In this document: positions 35,912-47,630 of the stretch, piece after piece
How positions within the stretch are numbered: position 1 is the stretch's first letter
Layout: every line of letters begins with the position of its first letter
From: Sorghum bicolor
Taxonomy: Eukaryota; Streptophyta; Magnoliopsida; Poales; Poaceae
Assembly (NCBI RefSeq): GCF_000003195.3
Contig: NC_012872.2
Span: forward strand, 4,402,001 to 4,466,000
DNA length: 64,000 nucleotides
Direction of reading: 5' to 3'
Notes under the pieces: model-generated
The model's database searches: none
What the model saw: only the letters and a program-made list of their open reading frames with translations
What the model was told of the DNA's origin: nothing
Program-made: the position numbers and the translations under genes

Positions 35912-36949
35912 TATTGGGTACCATAATAAGGGATACCCAAATCAGAGCAATAAAAAACGTAAAAAAAACATACTAACCACAACCCTCAGGGCCTCGGACG
36001 CAAGTTCCGACTCGCCCGACCCCTCAGGGCCTCGGACGCAAGTTCCGACTCGCCCGACCCCTCAGGGCATCGGACGCAAGTTCCGACTCGCCCGACCCCT
36101 CAGGGCCTCGGACGCAAGTTCCGACTCGCCCGGCCCCTCAGGGCCTCGGACGCAGTTTCCGACTCGCTCGACCCCGTCCAGGCTCGGGCGCCGGACCCCA
36201 CTCCGTCTGGGCAGCAAGACTTTCACCGCTCGGCGCTCGTACCCACGACATGACAGACGCGACGGCTTCCATACCGCGGCAGGGCAAGGCGATAACTATT
36301 CCAACCACCCTGGTCACTGTGGCCTTACCTCTATCACTGTACATCCTTACCTCTTTCACTGTAGCGTACTGTCGCACAGTAAAAAGGGAATGGGAGAGGT
36401 AAAATCAGCACCACTGTTTGGAGTCTTTTCCCACTGATGACGGGATGTGCAGCAGTGCTGGCGATCCGACCCCCGCGACCCCTACAGGGCTCGATAACCC
36501 TCTACAGGAACAGCCATGCCGTCAACCATCCCTCAAGGACGAGATGGACCAGCCTCAACAGGGTCGGGACTGTGGTTTCACCATTCAATAAAAGACATCT
36601 ACTCATGTAAATACCTGGCCTTCCCTTGAGGCTATAAAAGGGGAGCCGTGGTTCACAACTAAGAGAGAGAGTTCAGAAGGTTCACACACGCAACATTCTT
36701 TTCACAGAGCAGCAGCCCGCACTCTGTCCACTCCAAGCTGAGACCTGGGACTTAGCCCTCTCTCACAACCAGCTTGTACCCCCTACTGCAAGCACCTTTG
36801 GGTGTAAGGTTATACAGAATCCACAGCCACACTGGACGTAGGGCGTTCTTGGCCCGAACCAGTATAAACCCTCTGTGTCTCACTTGCATCACCATCCAAA
36901 CTTGGTCAGTCACGCAGACTTATACTTGTTAGTGCCTAGACCACGAGTC
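35912..36949 (+). repeat. 3' LTR, lacking its last 12 bases
   Basis: Matches 23169-24245 with about 17 base differences by eye, one A fewer in an A-run and one 38-bp unit fewer. It begins TATTGG instead of TGTTGG. Similarity stops after 'gagtc' at 36949, so the terminal CCGACA is missing. Confidence 0.92.
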
Positions 36950-38619
36950 GGATCGACCTATCCCATCTCCCAAACGAAACACATAATAAAAAGATAGGCT
37001 ACAGGCATCATTGGCCCAAACACAGGGTGCTTGGTGCTTAGGGCGTCCCGAACGGCCTTTGAAATCACTAGCTGAGTTGGCTTGGTATGAGGTTTGGACT
37101 GATGTGGTATGTAGAAAGCGAGAAAAAAATGGAGCACTACCGATTTCTTCGGCGCTAGCATGGAGCTGGTTAAAACGAACACGGGATATATAGGTGTGTG
37201 CTGCTTGTTTTGCTCTGGCCGTCAATCACAACATTTGATAGAGGGAGTAATTTAATCTTGTGGGTTGTGGCAGCTATCGAAATCAATAGCGCACCACTGT
37301 GTGGACGCCCTTATGTTGTGGGCAAATGGGTGCTAAATTGTTTAAATATTTAATGCCTAAGGTGCTGGAACACCTATCCTGGCTCTGTCCTCATGGACAA
37401 CTCATCTTAAATTTGAGAATTTATAATAGGTGCCACGGTGTGAAAAGAAAAGTAAGGTACCACTTTAAAAGTAATTAGTCGTAAATGAGGTCACTTGTGT
37501 TGAGTTGGAGCAACTTAAAATGTATCGCTTCCAAAACATTATTCGCAACGTTTTCCTATACCAGGGGCTAACTAAAGCATATATGGTTTGTCCTAATAGT
37601 TCAGCTCTCTCTTGCTCTTTCTCATGTGATTCGATCCTTAGGCCATATTTGGTTCGTCTAGATAACTATTAGCTACGTTTACAGGAACAAACAAGTCCTT
37701 GGTCTGATGGATGGAGCCGTCAATTAAGCCTACCTGATCAGACTCATTTAGCTCACTTCATCACAAGTTGTCGCTTCCCGAAAATAACTTTAACTAATTT
37801 TATATAAAATTTAACATTTATGGTACATAATAATATCAGTAGATAGGTCATTGAATCTATTTTAATAATAAATTTATTTAGAGATATAAATATTCATCGT
37901 ATTTTTTTACAAATATAGTTAAACTTACGAACCTATATGGCTAGAAGACCATTGTGAATAGTTCTATCCACTTATGTCATTATGTGTGCTATTTTTCCTA
38001 GAACTTCATCGTGAGCAATAACTGAAAATTTATATGAATTTATCTGATTTTTTTGGCTTGATCGCCTGCATTGGCGGGCGCATCCAGACAAAAGTGTCTT
38101 GCCTGCGAATCTACAGCAAAGTCTACTCAAAATCTAGAGAAAGACGAGATGAGTTGAGGACACATGCATGCAGAAACAAAAGAAGAGAAGAGACACGTGA
38201 CAGAAAGAAGGGGGGGAGCTGACGATGATCCCGTGGCCACGATGCCTCTTCGTAGCACGGATCGGTTAGAATCGTTCAGGAGGCTGCATGCAGAGACAGA
38301 GATGCTCTTCGATCCGTTACTATTTTTTTACAGTGAAAAATTGGAGACGCAGTGCAGCTGTCGCCTCGATTTGTGAGCGATCGAGGTGACCAAAGCAAAG
38401 GGCCGCCGGTGGTGGCAGGAATATACGGACATAGCAGGTACGATCGGTCGATCCGCAGCCGTCCAATCCGTGTGGCCGTCCCATCCCATCCGTCAGATCA
38501 GACGCGGTGAGAAGCTTCTTCCTTTTCCAGCTTGCATTTGGAGCCATTTTTCTCTGTGTTGCATCGCTACTGGCATTGCACCGTCAAGATGAAGCTCATC
38601 GACAGCAGCCACGCACTTG
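36950..38619. other. Intergenic, no gene recognised
   Basis: Mixed sequence. The part at about 37,800-37,930 resembles, in reverse orientation, the interior of the Stowaway-type MITE at 54,197 (atttatatctctaaataaat) and is probably a relic. Open frames are short and lack domains. Confidence 0.5.
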
Positions 38620-38860
38620 GGCCTTGTTTACTTCTAATTTTTTTTTAAAATATGAATAGTGATACTTTCGTTTATATTTGACAAATATTATCCAATCATG
38701 AACTAACTATGGTCAAAATATTCGTCTCGTCAATTTCGACCAAACTGTGCAATTAGTTTTTATTTTCGCCTATATTTAATACTCCATGCATGCGTCTAAA
38801 GATTCGATGTGACAGAGAATCTGAAAAAAATTGCAAAATTTTTGGGAAGTAAACAAGGCC
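38620..38860. mobile_element. MITE with perfect 13-bp ends
   Basis: ggccttgtttact at the left and agtaaacaaggcc at the right are exact inverted repeats enclosing 241 bp of AT-rich sequence with the family signature (attcgtctcgtcaattt, aaagattcgatgtgac). No transposase is encoded. Confidence 0.8.
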
Positions 38861-40614
38861 GCCCTTCACTCTCTCACACACACTGTTCGTCTTCAGCTAC
38901 TGTTTGTTCTTGTTGCTTGCTGGCTCTTCTTTCGATCGACAATTATTAATGTCCGAGCCTGCGCAATTTATTAGATAGAATGTGGGAACGAAAGAGGCAC
39001 AAGGTTACACTGGATAATGCATGAAATGTCGTTCTAATACCATTTTCCCTTTCCTTTTTGCTTTTTTTTTCCTTTACTTATTTCTCCTTTAACAATTTCT
39101 TTTTTTCTCCCCTATTTATCTCTTTGTCTCCTTTTCTCACCTCTCTCACGACGATCTCACGAATCTCGTCTCTCTCTCTCTCTCTCTCTCTGGGCCACTA
39201 CTCGCCCATGCACAAGGAGGGGCATTTTAGGATTTGTGGCTACATGTAAGTGTGGAGGGTAAAAACCTCGAAGCTACTTTTTTCCAGCTCCCTCTACTCG
39301 CTACTCTAGTCAATGTGAAATCATGGAGCTCCGACGTGGAGCTGTTTTTGAATGGTAACATTTGCATGATAAAGCGTTGAATCTACTTTAGGAGCGATAC
39401 AAGGAGCAATACTAAACATAGCCTTGTTATTCCTAAATTCAACCACATTGTTTTGTTTGAGTGTGGATGCAAAGTATTTGCCTTTTCTAGGTTTTTGGGT
39501 CGACCTAGAACCCATTTATTTAGAGTGGAACGCATGTGGGTCTCTAATCTTTTTGTGCTCATTTGGTTCCATAAACTCTTAAAATTATTATTTTCAACTT
39601 CCAAGTGGTCGATTCAAATAAGTTCGAAAGTTGGAGAATCCAGATAATCACATTGAGAGTCTATAGACCATAAGGATAAGTGGAAAGTTTAATATGACTC
39701 ATGATGTATTTTTTGACTCACTGATTTAGACCAACTTCATTTCTTTTTCTTTTTCTTTTTTCCTAGAACACAATTTCATGTATATTTTATTAAAAAGGAG
39801 GAAGCAAGTTGCAAACACCAGGCGTCCGAGACGAGATGGAAGATGAAAACGAAAAAAATAAATAGAGAAACTGTTGGGCGGAAGAAAAGATTTCGACTAG
39901 TTTTTGATCCTTGGTTGGATGCATGGACATCGTAGACGTTCAAATGAACTGAAACCGTGACGACTCTGAACTATCAATTTGGTGTCTCTCGCGTCCCAAC
40001 CTGTGTAGCGGCAAGGGACGCGTGGAGATGTTGATTCACCACCTGACACTTTGGTTATAATTCAGCAAGAAAAGCGACGGGAATCAAATGATTTCCGGGC
40101 GGGCCGGCCGGCCGGGTACTGATAGGACGTGATCATGACGGATCAAAGCTGAACTGATCCATACAGTTGAAGGTGTCTTCATCCGTGCCTGCTGCCTGCC
40201 CATTCCAACGTGTCACCAACTGTGATCTATCGAGCACCCATTCGATCGTTTTTCACGCGCTCATGCATGCATGCGCCAGTAAACAAAGCTCAATCATGCA
40301 CAGCAGCCCACCGCGCCGCGCACACAAAGGATACATACGTACATGAGTAGATGGCAATGCCATCCTGTGTGCATACTACTGTTCTAAATTATACTCGTTC
40401 CATTACAAGTTAAAGACGACTTAATTCTTTTTCTAAATTTATAGCTTTTGATATGTACTTAGATATACATTATGTTCGACAATATAGTAATAGTACAATG
40501 TGTATATAAAAAGGTTAAAACGTTTTATAATTTAGAATCGAGAAAGTAAGTTGATTTAATTAGATTATATCCCTATATGCACACTACTAATGATCTAGAT
40601 GTAGCTTATATTTA
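38861..40614. other. Intergenic, simple repeats
   Basis: Contains a T-rich tract at 39,050-39,130, a (TC)n run at 39,168-39,191 and a degenerate Stowaway-like fragment at about 40,394-40,546 (tactcgttccattaca facing ttctcgattctaaatt in inverted sense). No gene is recognised. Confidence 0.5.
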
Positions 40615-40856
40615 GGCCTTGTTTAGTTCCAAAAAAATTTCGGATTTCGCTATTGTAGCACTTTCGTTTTTATTTGACAAATATTGTCCAATTATGAACT
40701 AACTAGGATCAAAAGATTTATCTCGCGATTTACAGACAAATTGTGTAATTAATTTTTGTTTTTATATATATTTAGTGCTTTATGCATGTGCCGTAAGATT
40801 CGATATGACGCAGAATCTTGGAACTTTTTGGATTTCGAGGTGAACTAAACAATGCC
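40615..40856. mobile_element. MITE, GGCCTTGTTTAG-type family
   Basis: Left end ggccttgtttagttc; right end gaactaaacaatgcc is its inverted repeat with one mismatch. Length is 242 bp with the internal signature tctcgcgatttacagac. It is the same family as the copies at 22,630 and 38,620. Confidence 0.82.
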
Positions 40857-41600
40857 TAATGACTTACTACAGCATACTAGGCCGGTGCATGACGTCATCG
40901 CAGTAGTGCGCGCGCGCGCCCCTGCCACTCTCGGCTGCATGCATGCTGTCACGTTCTATTTACCCAATCTGGCTGCAGTATGTATAGCGTGTGATAGGTC
41001 ATTGGGAGCGTCAGGTAAACTAGGCATTATAAACCCCACCTGGACTGGACCTAGACCGGCTCCCCCAAATTGCACGTCAAGTCCTTTCCACCCAGCCGGC
41101 CGGCCCGGCCCCCAGCTAGCTGCCTCTGCGTCTGCCTAGCTAGCTAGATAGCCTAGCTAGCTCATCAGATGAACCCAGCACAGCAAGGGCCATAGCCACA
41201 CGCAGCAACAGCATGGAAGCAGTGGCCTAAGCTCATTCATTAGCTACCTCACACTCACACCGATCACGCACACAGCACCCAGAAGGAAACTTTGGCACTT
41301 TCCTCACCGGCCGGCACAGCGTTTTCATGCTGCAACAGTGACCGATCCATCAACCATGGATCTTGTTCATTCAGATCATCGGTGCTACTCGTAGTACAGT
41401 ACTACTAAACGTAGGAGTGGTAGCTACCAACCTGGTGCATCAGAAAGATAAGCTCCATCACCTATGGCCGGGCTCAGTGGCTCACATAATACTACTCTAC
41501 TGTACCTAGCTAGCAATAGTATGGTACACACACACAACCTTTTGAGAAGGAGCAGACATTGATGGTGTCACGGTGTAATGCATTATTCATGTCGTGTGTG

Positions 41601-41632
<32 letters not shown>

Positions 41633-43699
41633 AATCAGTGAATATCTTCGTGTCATATCGGCTAACCGAACGGAGCATTATCTGCCGCCACATAGTTGTA
41701 GCAGGTAAACAGAAATGGCCCAAGCAGGCGAGCAGCAAACACGCCAGGTGAGCAGTGGGGAGGCGGGCTCCGACCGATCCGTTCCGTGACCATGACCCGT
41801 GTACGTCCTCTCACGCTCCAGTGGTGTACTACAGCCACAGCGATTGCGATGCCCGCCGCCTGCCAGTTGTGTGCTGTGCGTGCCAACGTCATGTCGTCGC
41901 TGGTGCAAAGCTAGCTAGCATGCACCACCCTCCGCTAGCTAGCTTAGGGTTGGAGACGCGGCTCTACCGCTCTAGGGCAACATGTACATGCATGTTGTGG
42001 CACACACTGGTGCATGGTGGTCCGCCGGTACGTACACACGCTTCGATCGGGCTTCAGTCATCGGATGGACACTGTTCTTCACTGGGGAGGAAGAAATCAT
42101 CATCAAATGGACACTTCACACTTCACACTTGGACAGTATAATGGAAACATCAGCTTGCTGTACCATCACCTGGGGGCAGAAAATTGTTGCGAGTTATTAG
42201 CGACGAGGCACGGAGGCAGGCAGCTGGTCTCAGATCTCTCCAGCACCCTGCAACTTTGCTCCCTGCTTGGTGCCATATGCATGCATGGACGTCAACTTTG
42301 GCATGGGTCGCACTCACATCCATGTCTCATAGTATGTGGAGTGGTAAAAGGTTGCAGTACTAACTTGTGTGCAGATCAAGCAAGACGAAGCTAGCTCCCC
42401 GTTTCTGCACTTGACTTCCACAAAGAATATATACGCCACATGGGTTTCTGCAAGCTCACCTTACTTCCATACAAAGAAGCGGAGAATAGGATTTCTTCTG
42501 TTTGGAAGGGAAGGAAGATAAAAAAAACCCATTGAACACACTTCTGTTGGCACGTTACAACAGAACATGACATGCGTACATTCAATGTAGCGAACGTCAC
42601 TTTAACAAAAAAAAGAAGAAGAAGGGGGTAAGGCACTACGGAGTACTAGCAGATAAGGCCGCCTCCAATTCCGGGGGCTTAATAATGTGTAACAAACAAA
42701 GCCAACCAGAACACATTGCAAGAGTCGTCCACTCTCCACTCCATTGGGCAAGAGCCAAGATTGGCTCTGAAAAGGAGAGTCTGTTCCAAGTTGCAACAGT
42801 CCACATGGGAAAGCAAAAGGAGGAAATACACACAGGTAGAGTTCGTTGCATTGCAGCAAGGGTTCATGAACCTGACTGACCCCCTACTGTAGGTTTTTAT
42901 CACCAACTGATGATGTGCTTATCTTCAGCACGGCCGTATGAACCTCGCTCGCTAGAGCGAGTAGACTAGATGGATAGGGAAAAAAGAATGCATGTTAGTT
43001 AGTACAGTAGTACTACACCAGTCCCTCCAGGCATATCAAATGAGGCTACAACAAGCCTGACGTTTCTTTGCTGAAGGCTGCAGCATGCATAGGCGTAGCT
43101 CCAATTCCCCTGCAATCAATCACCTTTCGTCTCCCTCCGCCTCCGCCTCCGCCCCGCCCCCTGCTGAAATCAAATGATCCTACTACACCAAAAAGCAAAG
43201 ATTTTAGGCGGCCTTGTCTCTTCTGCAAGCAGCCACCCCGAGCAGCCAGGATCGCCGGATCGGAGCCCCACATGCCACGCGGCTAGTACCACCACCTTTT
43301 CCTCCGCCTCCACCCCCGAAAGGCAGAAGAACCACCATGGTGAAAGTGAAAGCAGCAAGAAGAGATGCATCCGTCCACATATATATAACCACGAGAGATC
43401 TCTCATCAATCTTGTCAACCAACAAAGCACACCCAGCCAAACAAATGCCGCAGTAAAAAAAAGTGCCACTCACCGTTACTCTATCTCTACTACTGCATCT
43501 GCATGGCCTGCATCGGCTGACACACACAAAGCCCGCAACTGTCAAAGCAGAGAAGAAGATAAAAGCTGAAGTACTAGTACTATGTATTGATACTGTACTG
43601 TACTACTAGTATACAATGCTGATGCATACGGAGTTACAACACTGACTGCATGATACTGCCAGAGTGCAGACTTGAGAGCAGAGTATATGCTGGCGCGGA
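40857..43699. other. Intergenic, no gene recognised
   Basis: Holds an (AT)n run at 41,601-41,627, TAGC runs near 41,140 and 41,935, and a pyrimidine-rich GC patch at 43,125-43,165. Frames are short and conflict between strands. No domain is seen. Confidence 0.5.
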
Positions 43700-44042
43700 G
43701 GGCCGCACTGTTTAGATTAGAGATGAAATTTTTTTTTGGTGTTACGTCGGATGTGTCAGAAGGATGTCTTTTTAGAAACTAATAAAAAACAAATTATATA
43801 GCTTGTCAGAAAACTGCAAGACAAATCTATTAAGTATAATTAATCTGTCATTAGTATATGTAGGTTACTGTAGCACTTAAGGCTAATCATGGAGTAAGTA
43901 GACTTAAAAGATTCATCTCGCGATTTTCAACCAAACTGTGTAATTAGTTTATTTTTTTATGTACATTTAATGTTCTATACATGTGTCTAAAGATTCGATA
44001 TGATGGATGAAAAAAATTTAGTCAGAAAACTAAACAGGGCCC
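43700..44042. mobile_element. MITE upstream of the P450 gene
   Basis: Left gggccgcactgtttag and right ctaaacagggccc form imperfect inverted ends with a 3-nt indel. The interior has tctcgcgattttcaacc and aagattcgatatgat as in the other MITEs. It is about 343 bp long and ends roughly 490 bp before the TATA box of the P450. Confidence 0.6.
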
Positions 44043-44527
44043 AAGACTGGACGTGAGGAAGATGACTGGACTGGACTACTGGAGGCGGCGGCTGAGAGGC
44101 AGAGGGTTACAGGTACAGTACGCTGCGGGGCCCGCCGCGCAGAGAGTAGGCGGAGGAGTCGCCAGCCACAAGGCCCCAGAGCAAAAGAAAACAAAGTTGC
44201 CAATTCGGGTTGACCCCTCCATTAATCCCCGCGACGGCGGCCCCAGCGGCGCCTCGCTCCGCGGATCCCTCGCCCGCGCTCCCCACATCCTGTTCCTGCC
44301 GTGCCATTTACCATGCTGCCCTTGCCCCTCCGCTGAATCTCTACGTACTGCTACAGCACAGCAGGGCACGACGGCCTACACTTAACCAAATCCTGCCACG
44401 CTACAGCTAACTAATCCTACACATGACACACATACCACCACCACCACCACCACTGCGAGCCTCCTGCGCCGCTGGTCCGTCCGCGTCCGGTCGGCAACGA
44501 GTCCGCCCCCGCGGCCGGCCCGGCTGC

Positions 44528-44536
44528 TATATAAAT
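44528..44536 (+). promoter_or_regulatory. TATA box of the P450 gene
   Basis: TATATAAAT lies 173 bp before the start codon and is followed by a CT-rich 5' leader (ctctctctctctgtg), a common grass promoter layout. The preceding 0.4 kb is GC-rich. Confidence 0.7.
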
Positions 44537-44708
44537 CCACCCGACTCGCTTCCTCTCCTCACCACGTCTCCCCCCCTCACCTCTCCCCTTGCCACCTCAC
44601 GCGCGCTCCTGCTCTTGCGCTCTTTTGGCTTCGCCGAGGCCAAGCATAACAAACTCCCTCTCTCTCTCTCTGTGTCTCTGCTCCCTGCACGGAGGACGGA
44701 GCGGACGC

Positions 44709-47630
44709 ATGGGGTGGGGGTGGACGGCGCTGGCGGCGGCAGGCGCGGTGGCGTACGTGGTGGTGAAGCTGATGGAGGTGCTGTGGTGGCGGCCGCGGCG
44801 GGTGGAGCGGCACTTCGCGCGGCAGGGGATCAGGGGCCCCCGCTACCGCTTCTTCGTCGGCTGCGTCCGCGAGATGGTGGCGCTCATGGTGGCCGCCTCC
44901 GCCAAGCCAATGCCGCGCCCCTACCGCTCCCACAACGTCCTCCCGCGCGTCCTCGCCTTCTACCACCACTGGAAGAAAATCTACGGTACGCCAACGTCCA
45001 TGTTTCTGTTCGTGCTTATCCGACCAACGAGTCCATTCCCTTCCCCTGTCTCTCCACACCAGGCAGAGTTTCTCCAGGCTCTGTTTCCCCGGTCTCTCTC
45101 TCTCTGGCGCCTGCTGCTTCCTCCTCTGTTCGGTTACGGTGGTGGTACGGATTGACCGAGCCCAATCGGCAAGAGGGGAGGGAGCCAATCTCAATCAACA
45201 TGATGAGCAAAGCAAGGCAGAGACCACAAGCACCAACATGATCAAGTTGCGGTTGCGCCATGCGTCTGGTTCAATCCCAGGATGTTGCTTGCTGCCGCCT
45301 TTGGGTGACATGCATTTAGTGGCATGTCGAGGCGAGCCTCCTGGGTCTGTCGGAGCGGTTTGCCGTAGTTGTCTCTCGTTTTCGCTGTCCCCCGGCTGCA
45401 GCCCGGTTAGGTGGCCAGGGTCTATTTCCTACTTGCCGCGGCCCTCGACATGAGCCTACACGTCTCCCTTTCTGCTCCCCCGCCACCACCGCGCCCCGCC
45501 CGCCACCACCGCATTCCCGTCTCCATCGCATTCAACTCCAGCTTAGCCCTGCGCCCGCCGCCTCCGGGCGCACCCGCCGCGACTTGTCCCTGGCCCAACC
45601 GTCGCCACGCCACGCCGCTCCCGCTGCGGCCACCACCTGCTCCACCATTCTCCTCGTGTCGTCTTGTGATCCCTGCCTGCCTGCCTGCTGGGTGCTGGCT
45701 GGCTACAGTGTCTAGTGCGGCAGTGCGTGTGTACAGTGTAATGCGGCGGGCGCGGCACAGCACAGCACAGCACAGGGGGCCGGGTATCGTAACGTACCTG
45801 CTCCGCGCGTACGTACGCATGTTGTGCCTGCGTCTGCATCGCCGGCACCTCGCCCTGCCATGTCCTGTCCCTGCCCCCTTGGCAGCTGGCGGGGATGCTG
45901 CTGATGTGGCGGAACATGGCCTCCCTGCCCTGCCCCCCCGCCCCCGCCCCCCCAATCATTGGCTGCCTCGTCGGCTTGTCACGCTCACGCCCCGTGCCTT
46001 CCTCCAGGTTCCACGTTCCTGATATGGTTCGGCCCGACGCCGAGGCTCGCCGTCGCCGACCCGGACCTCATCCGGGAGATCCTCCTGTCCCGCGCCGACC
46101 ACTTCGACCGCTACGAGTCGCACCCGATGGTGCGCCAGCTCGAGGGCGAGGGGCTCGTCAGCCTGCGCGGCGACAAGTGGGCGCACCGCCGCAAGGTGCT
46201 CACGCCGGCGTTCCACATGGAGAACCTCAAGGTCAGTCAGCCTTTCACTGCTGCGATGCGATGCGATGCAACAGCCTTTGTGTTCTTGTCGTTGTCCGTG
46301 CTGAATTGTGGTGCGCGACGCAGCTGCTGCTGCCGTTCGTCGGGCAGACAGTGGTCGACATGGTGGACAAGTGGCACGACATGGCCGCCGCGGCGTCCGG
46401 CGAGGTCGAGATCGACGTGTCCGAGTGGTTCCAGGTGGTGACGGAGGACGCCATCACCCGCACGGCGTTCGGCCGGAGCTACGAGGACGGCAAGGCCGTC
46501 TTCAAGCTCCAGACTCAGCTCATGGCCTTCGCCTCCGAGGCATTTCGCAAGGTCTTCATCCCTGGATACAGGTAATATAATAGTAATATAAATCAATCAA
46601 TCAGTGTGACGTCATATTTCAGTGTTTTGCACTATAACTAATAACTAATCAGGCAGAGGAATGACATGACATGGTTTGATGCGTGCATATCTGTCTACAG
46701 GTTCCTGCCGACCAAGAAGAACACGAGCTCGTGGAAGCTGGACAAGGAGATCAGAAAGAACCTGGTGACGCTCATCGGCCGGCGGCAGGAAGCTGCGGAC
46801 GACGAGAAGCTCAGCGGCTGTGCCAAGGACCTCCTCGGCCTCATGATCAGCGCGAGCAGCAACGGCGGCAAGGTGAGCCCCATCACCGTCAACGACATAG
46901 TGGAGGAGTGCAAGACGTTCTTCTTCGCCGGCAAGCAGACCACGTCGAACCTCCTGACATGGACCACAGTCTTGCTCGCCATGCACCCCGAGTGGCAGGA
47001 GCTCGCCCGACAGGAGGTACTCCAAGTCTGCGGGGCGCGTGACATCCCCTCCCGCGAGCAGCTCGCCAAGCTCAAGACAGTAAGCTCCCTGTCCCCCTTT
47101 GACAAACCACCACTTCACCAGACTAAAACAACGGCCGGATGAGCTGACGCATGCTATGCTGCTGGCAGCTCGGGATGATCCTGAACGAGACGCTGCGGCT
47201 GTACCCGCCGGCTGTGGCGACGGTGCGCCGAGCCAAGACCGACGTGGAGCTCGGCGGGTGCCTGATCCCGCGCGACACGGAGCTGCTGATCCCGATCATG
47301 GCCGTGCACCACGACGCGCGGCTGTGGGGCGCGGACGCCACGCAGTTCAACCCGGCGCGGTTCGCCAAGGGCGTGGCGCAGGCCGCCGCGCACCCCACGG
47401 CGTTCATCCCGTTCGGCCTGGGCGCGCGGATGTGCATTGGCCAGAACCTGGCGCTCCTCGAGTCCAAGCTCACGGTGGCCATCATCCTCCAGCGGTTCGA
47501 CTTCCGGCTGTCGCCCAGCTACCTCCATGCGCCGACGGTACTGATGCTCCTCCACCCGCAATACGGGGCGCCCGTGATCTTCCGGCCGCGATCATGTGAG
47601 CCGTCCGATCGCGACAATCGGGATATGTGA
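44709..47630 (+). CDS. CYP734A: Cytochrome P450, CYP734A-like (brassinosteroid C-26 hydroxylase type)
   Basis: Exons 44709-44985, 46008-46231, 46324-46571, 46701-47079 and 47169-47630 have GT-AG introns in phase and give 529 aa, a normal length. A hydrophobic N-terminal anchor (about residues 3-26) places it on the ER membrane. Seen motifs are the I-helix AGKQTT (326-331), ExxR at E383-R386, and the heme-binding FGLGARMCIG with Cys465. The N-terminal GIRGPRYRFF, the FYHHWKKIYG block and the I-helix sequence fit the CYP72 clan and within it CYP734A (Arabidopsis BAS1 and rice relatives), enzymes that oxidise brassinosteroids at C-26 and lower hormone level. A neighbouring CYP72 clan family is the alternative. 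The start is the first ATG after a TATA box and a 5' leader. Intron 1 is about 1 kb and GC-rich. No break is seen, so it is probably functional. Confidence 0.9.

Larger units (their letters stand above)
23169..36949 (+). mobile_element. Ty3/Gypsy LTR retrotransposon, Tat-like lineage
   Basis: A 13.8-kb element with two LTRs, a primer binding site, gag, and pol in the order protease, RT, RNase H, integrase (the Ty3/Gypsy order). It also has a second archaeal-like RNase H and an antisense gene between pol and the 3' LTR, a combination known from the Tat lineage (RIRE2/Grande/Retand relatives). The right LTR lacks its last 12 bases and no 5-bp target duplication matching AGTGC is found, so the 3' junction was deleted. 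All three genes are interrupted. Confidence 0.9.

Noticed and set aside
36929..37225. Open frames on both strands right of the 3' LTR
   Set aside because: Short, no recognisable domain, and partly over MITE-like remnant sequence.
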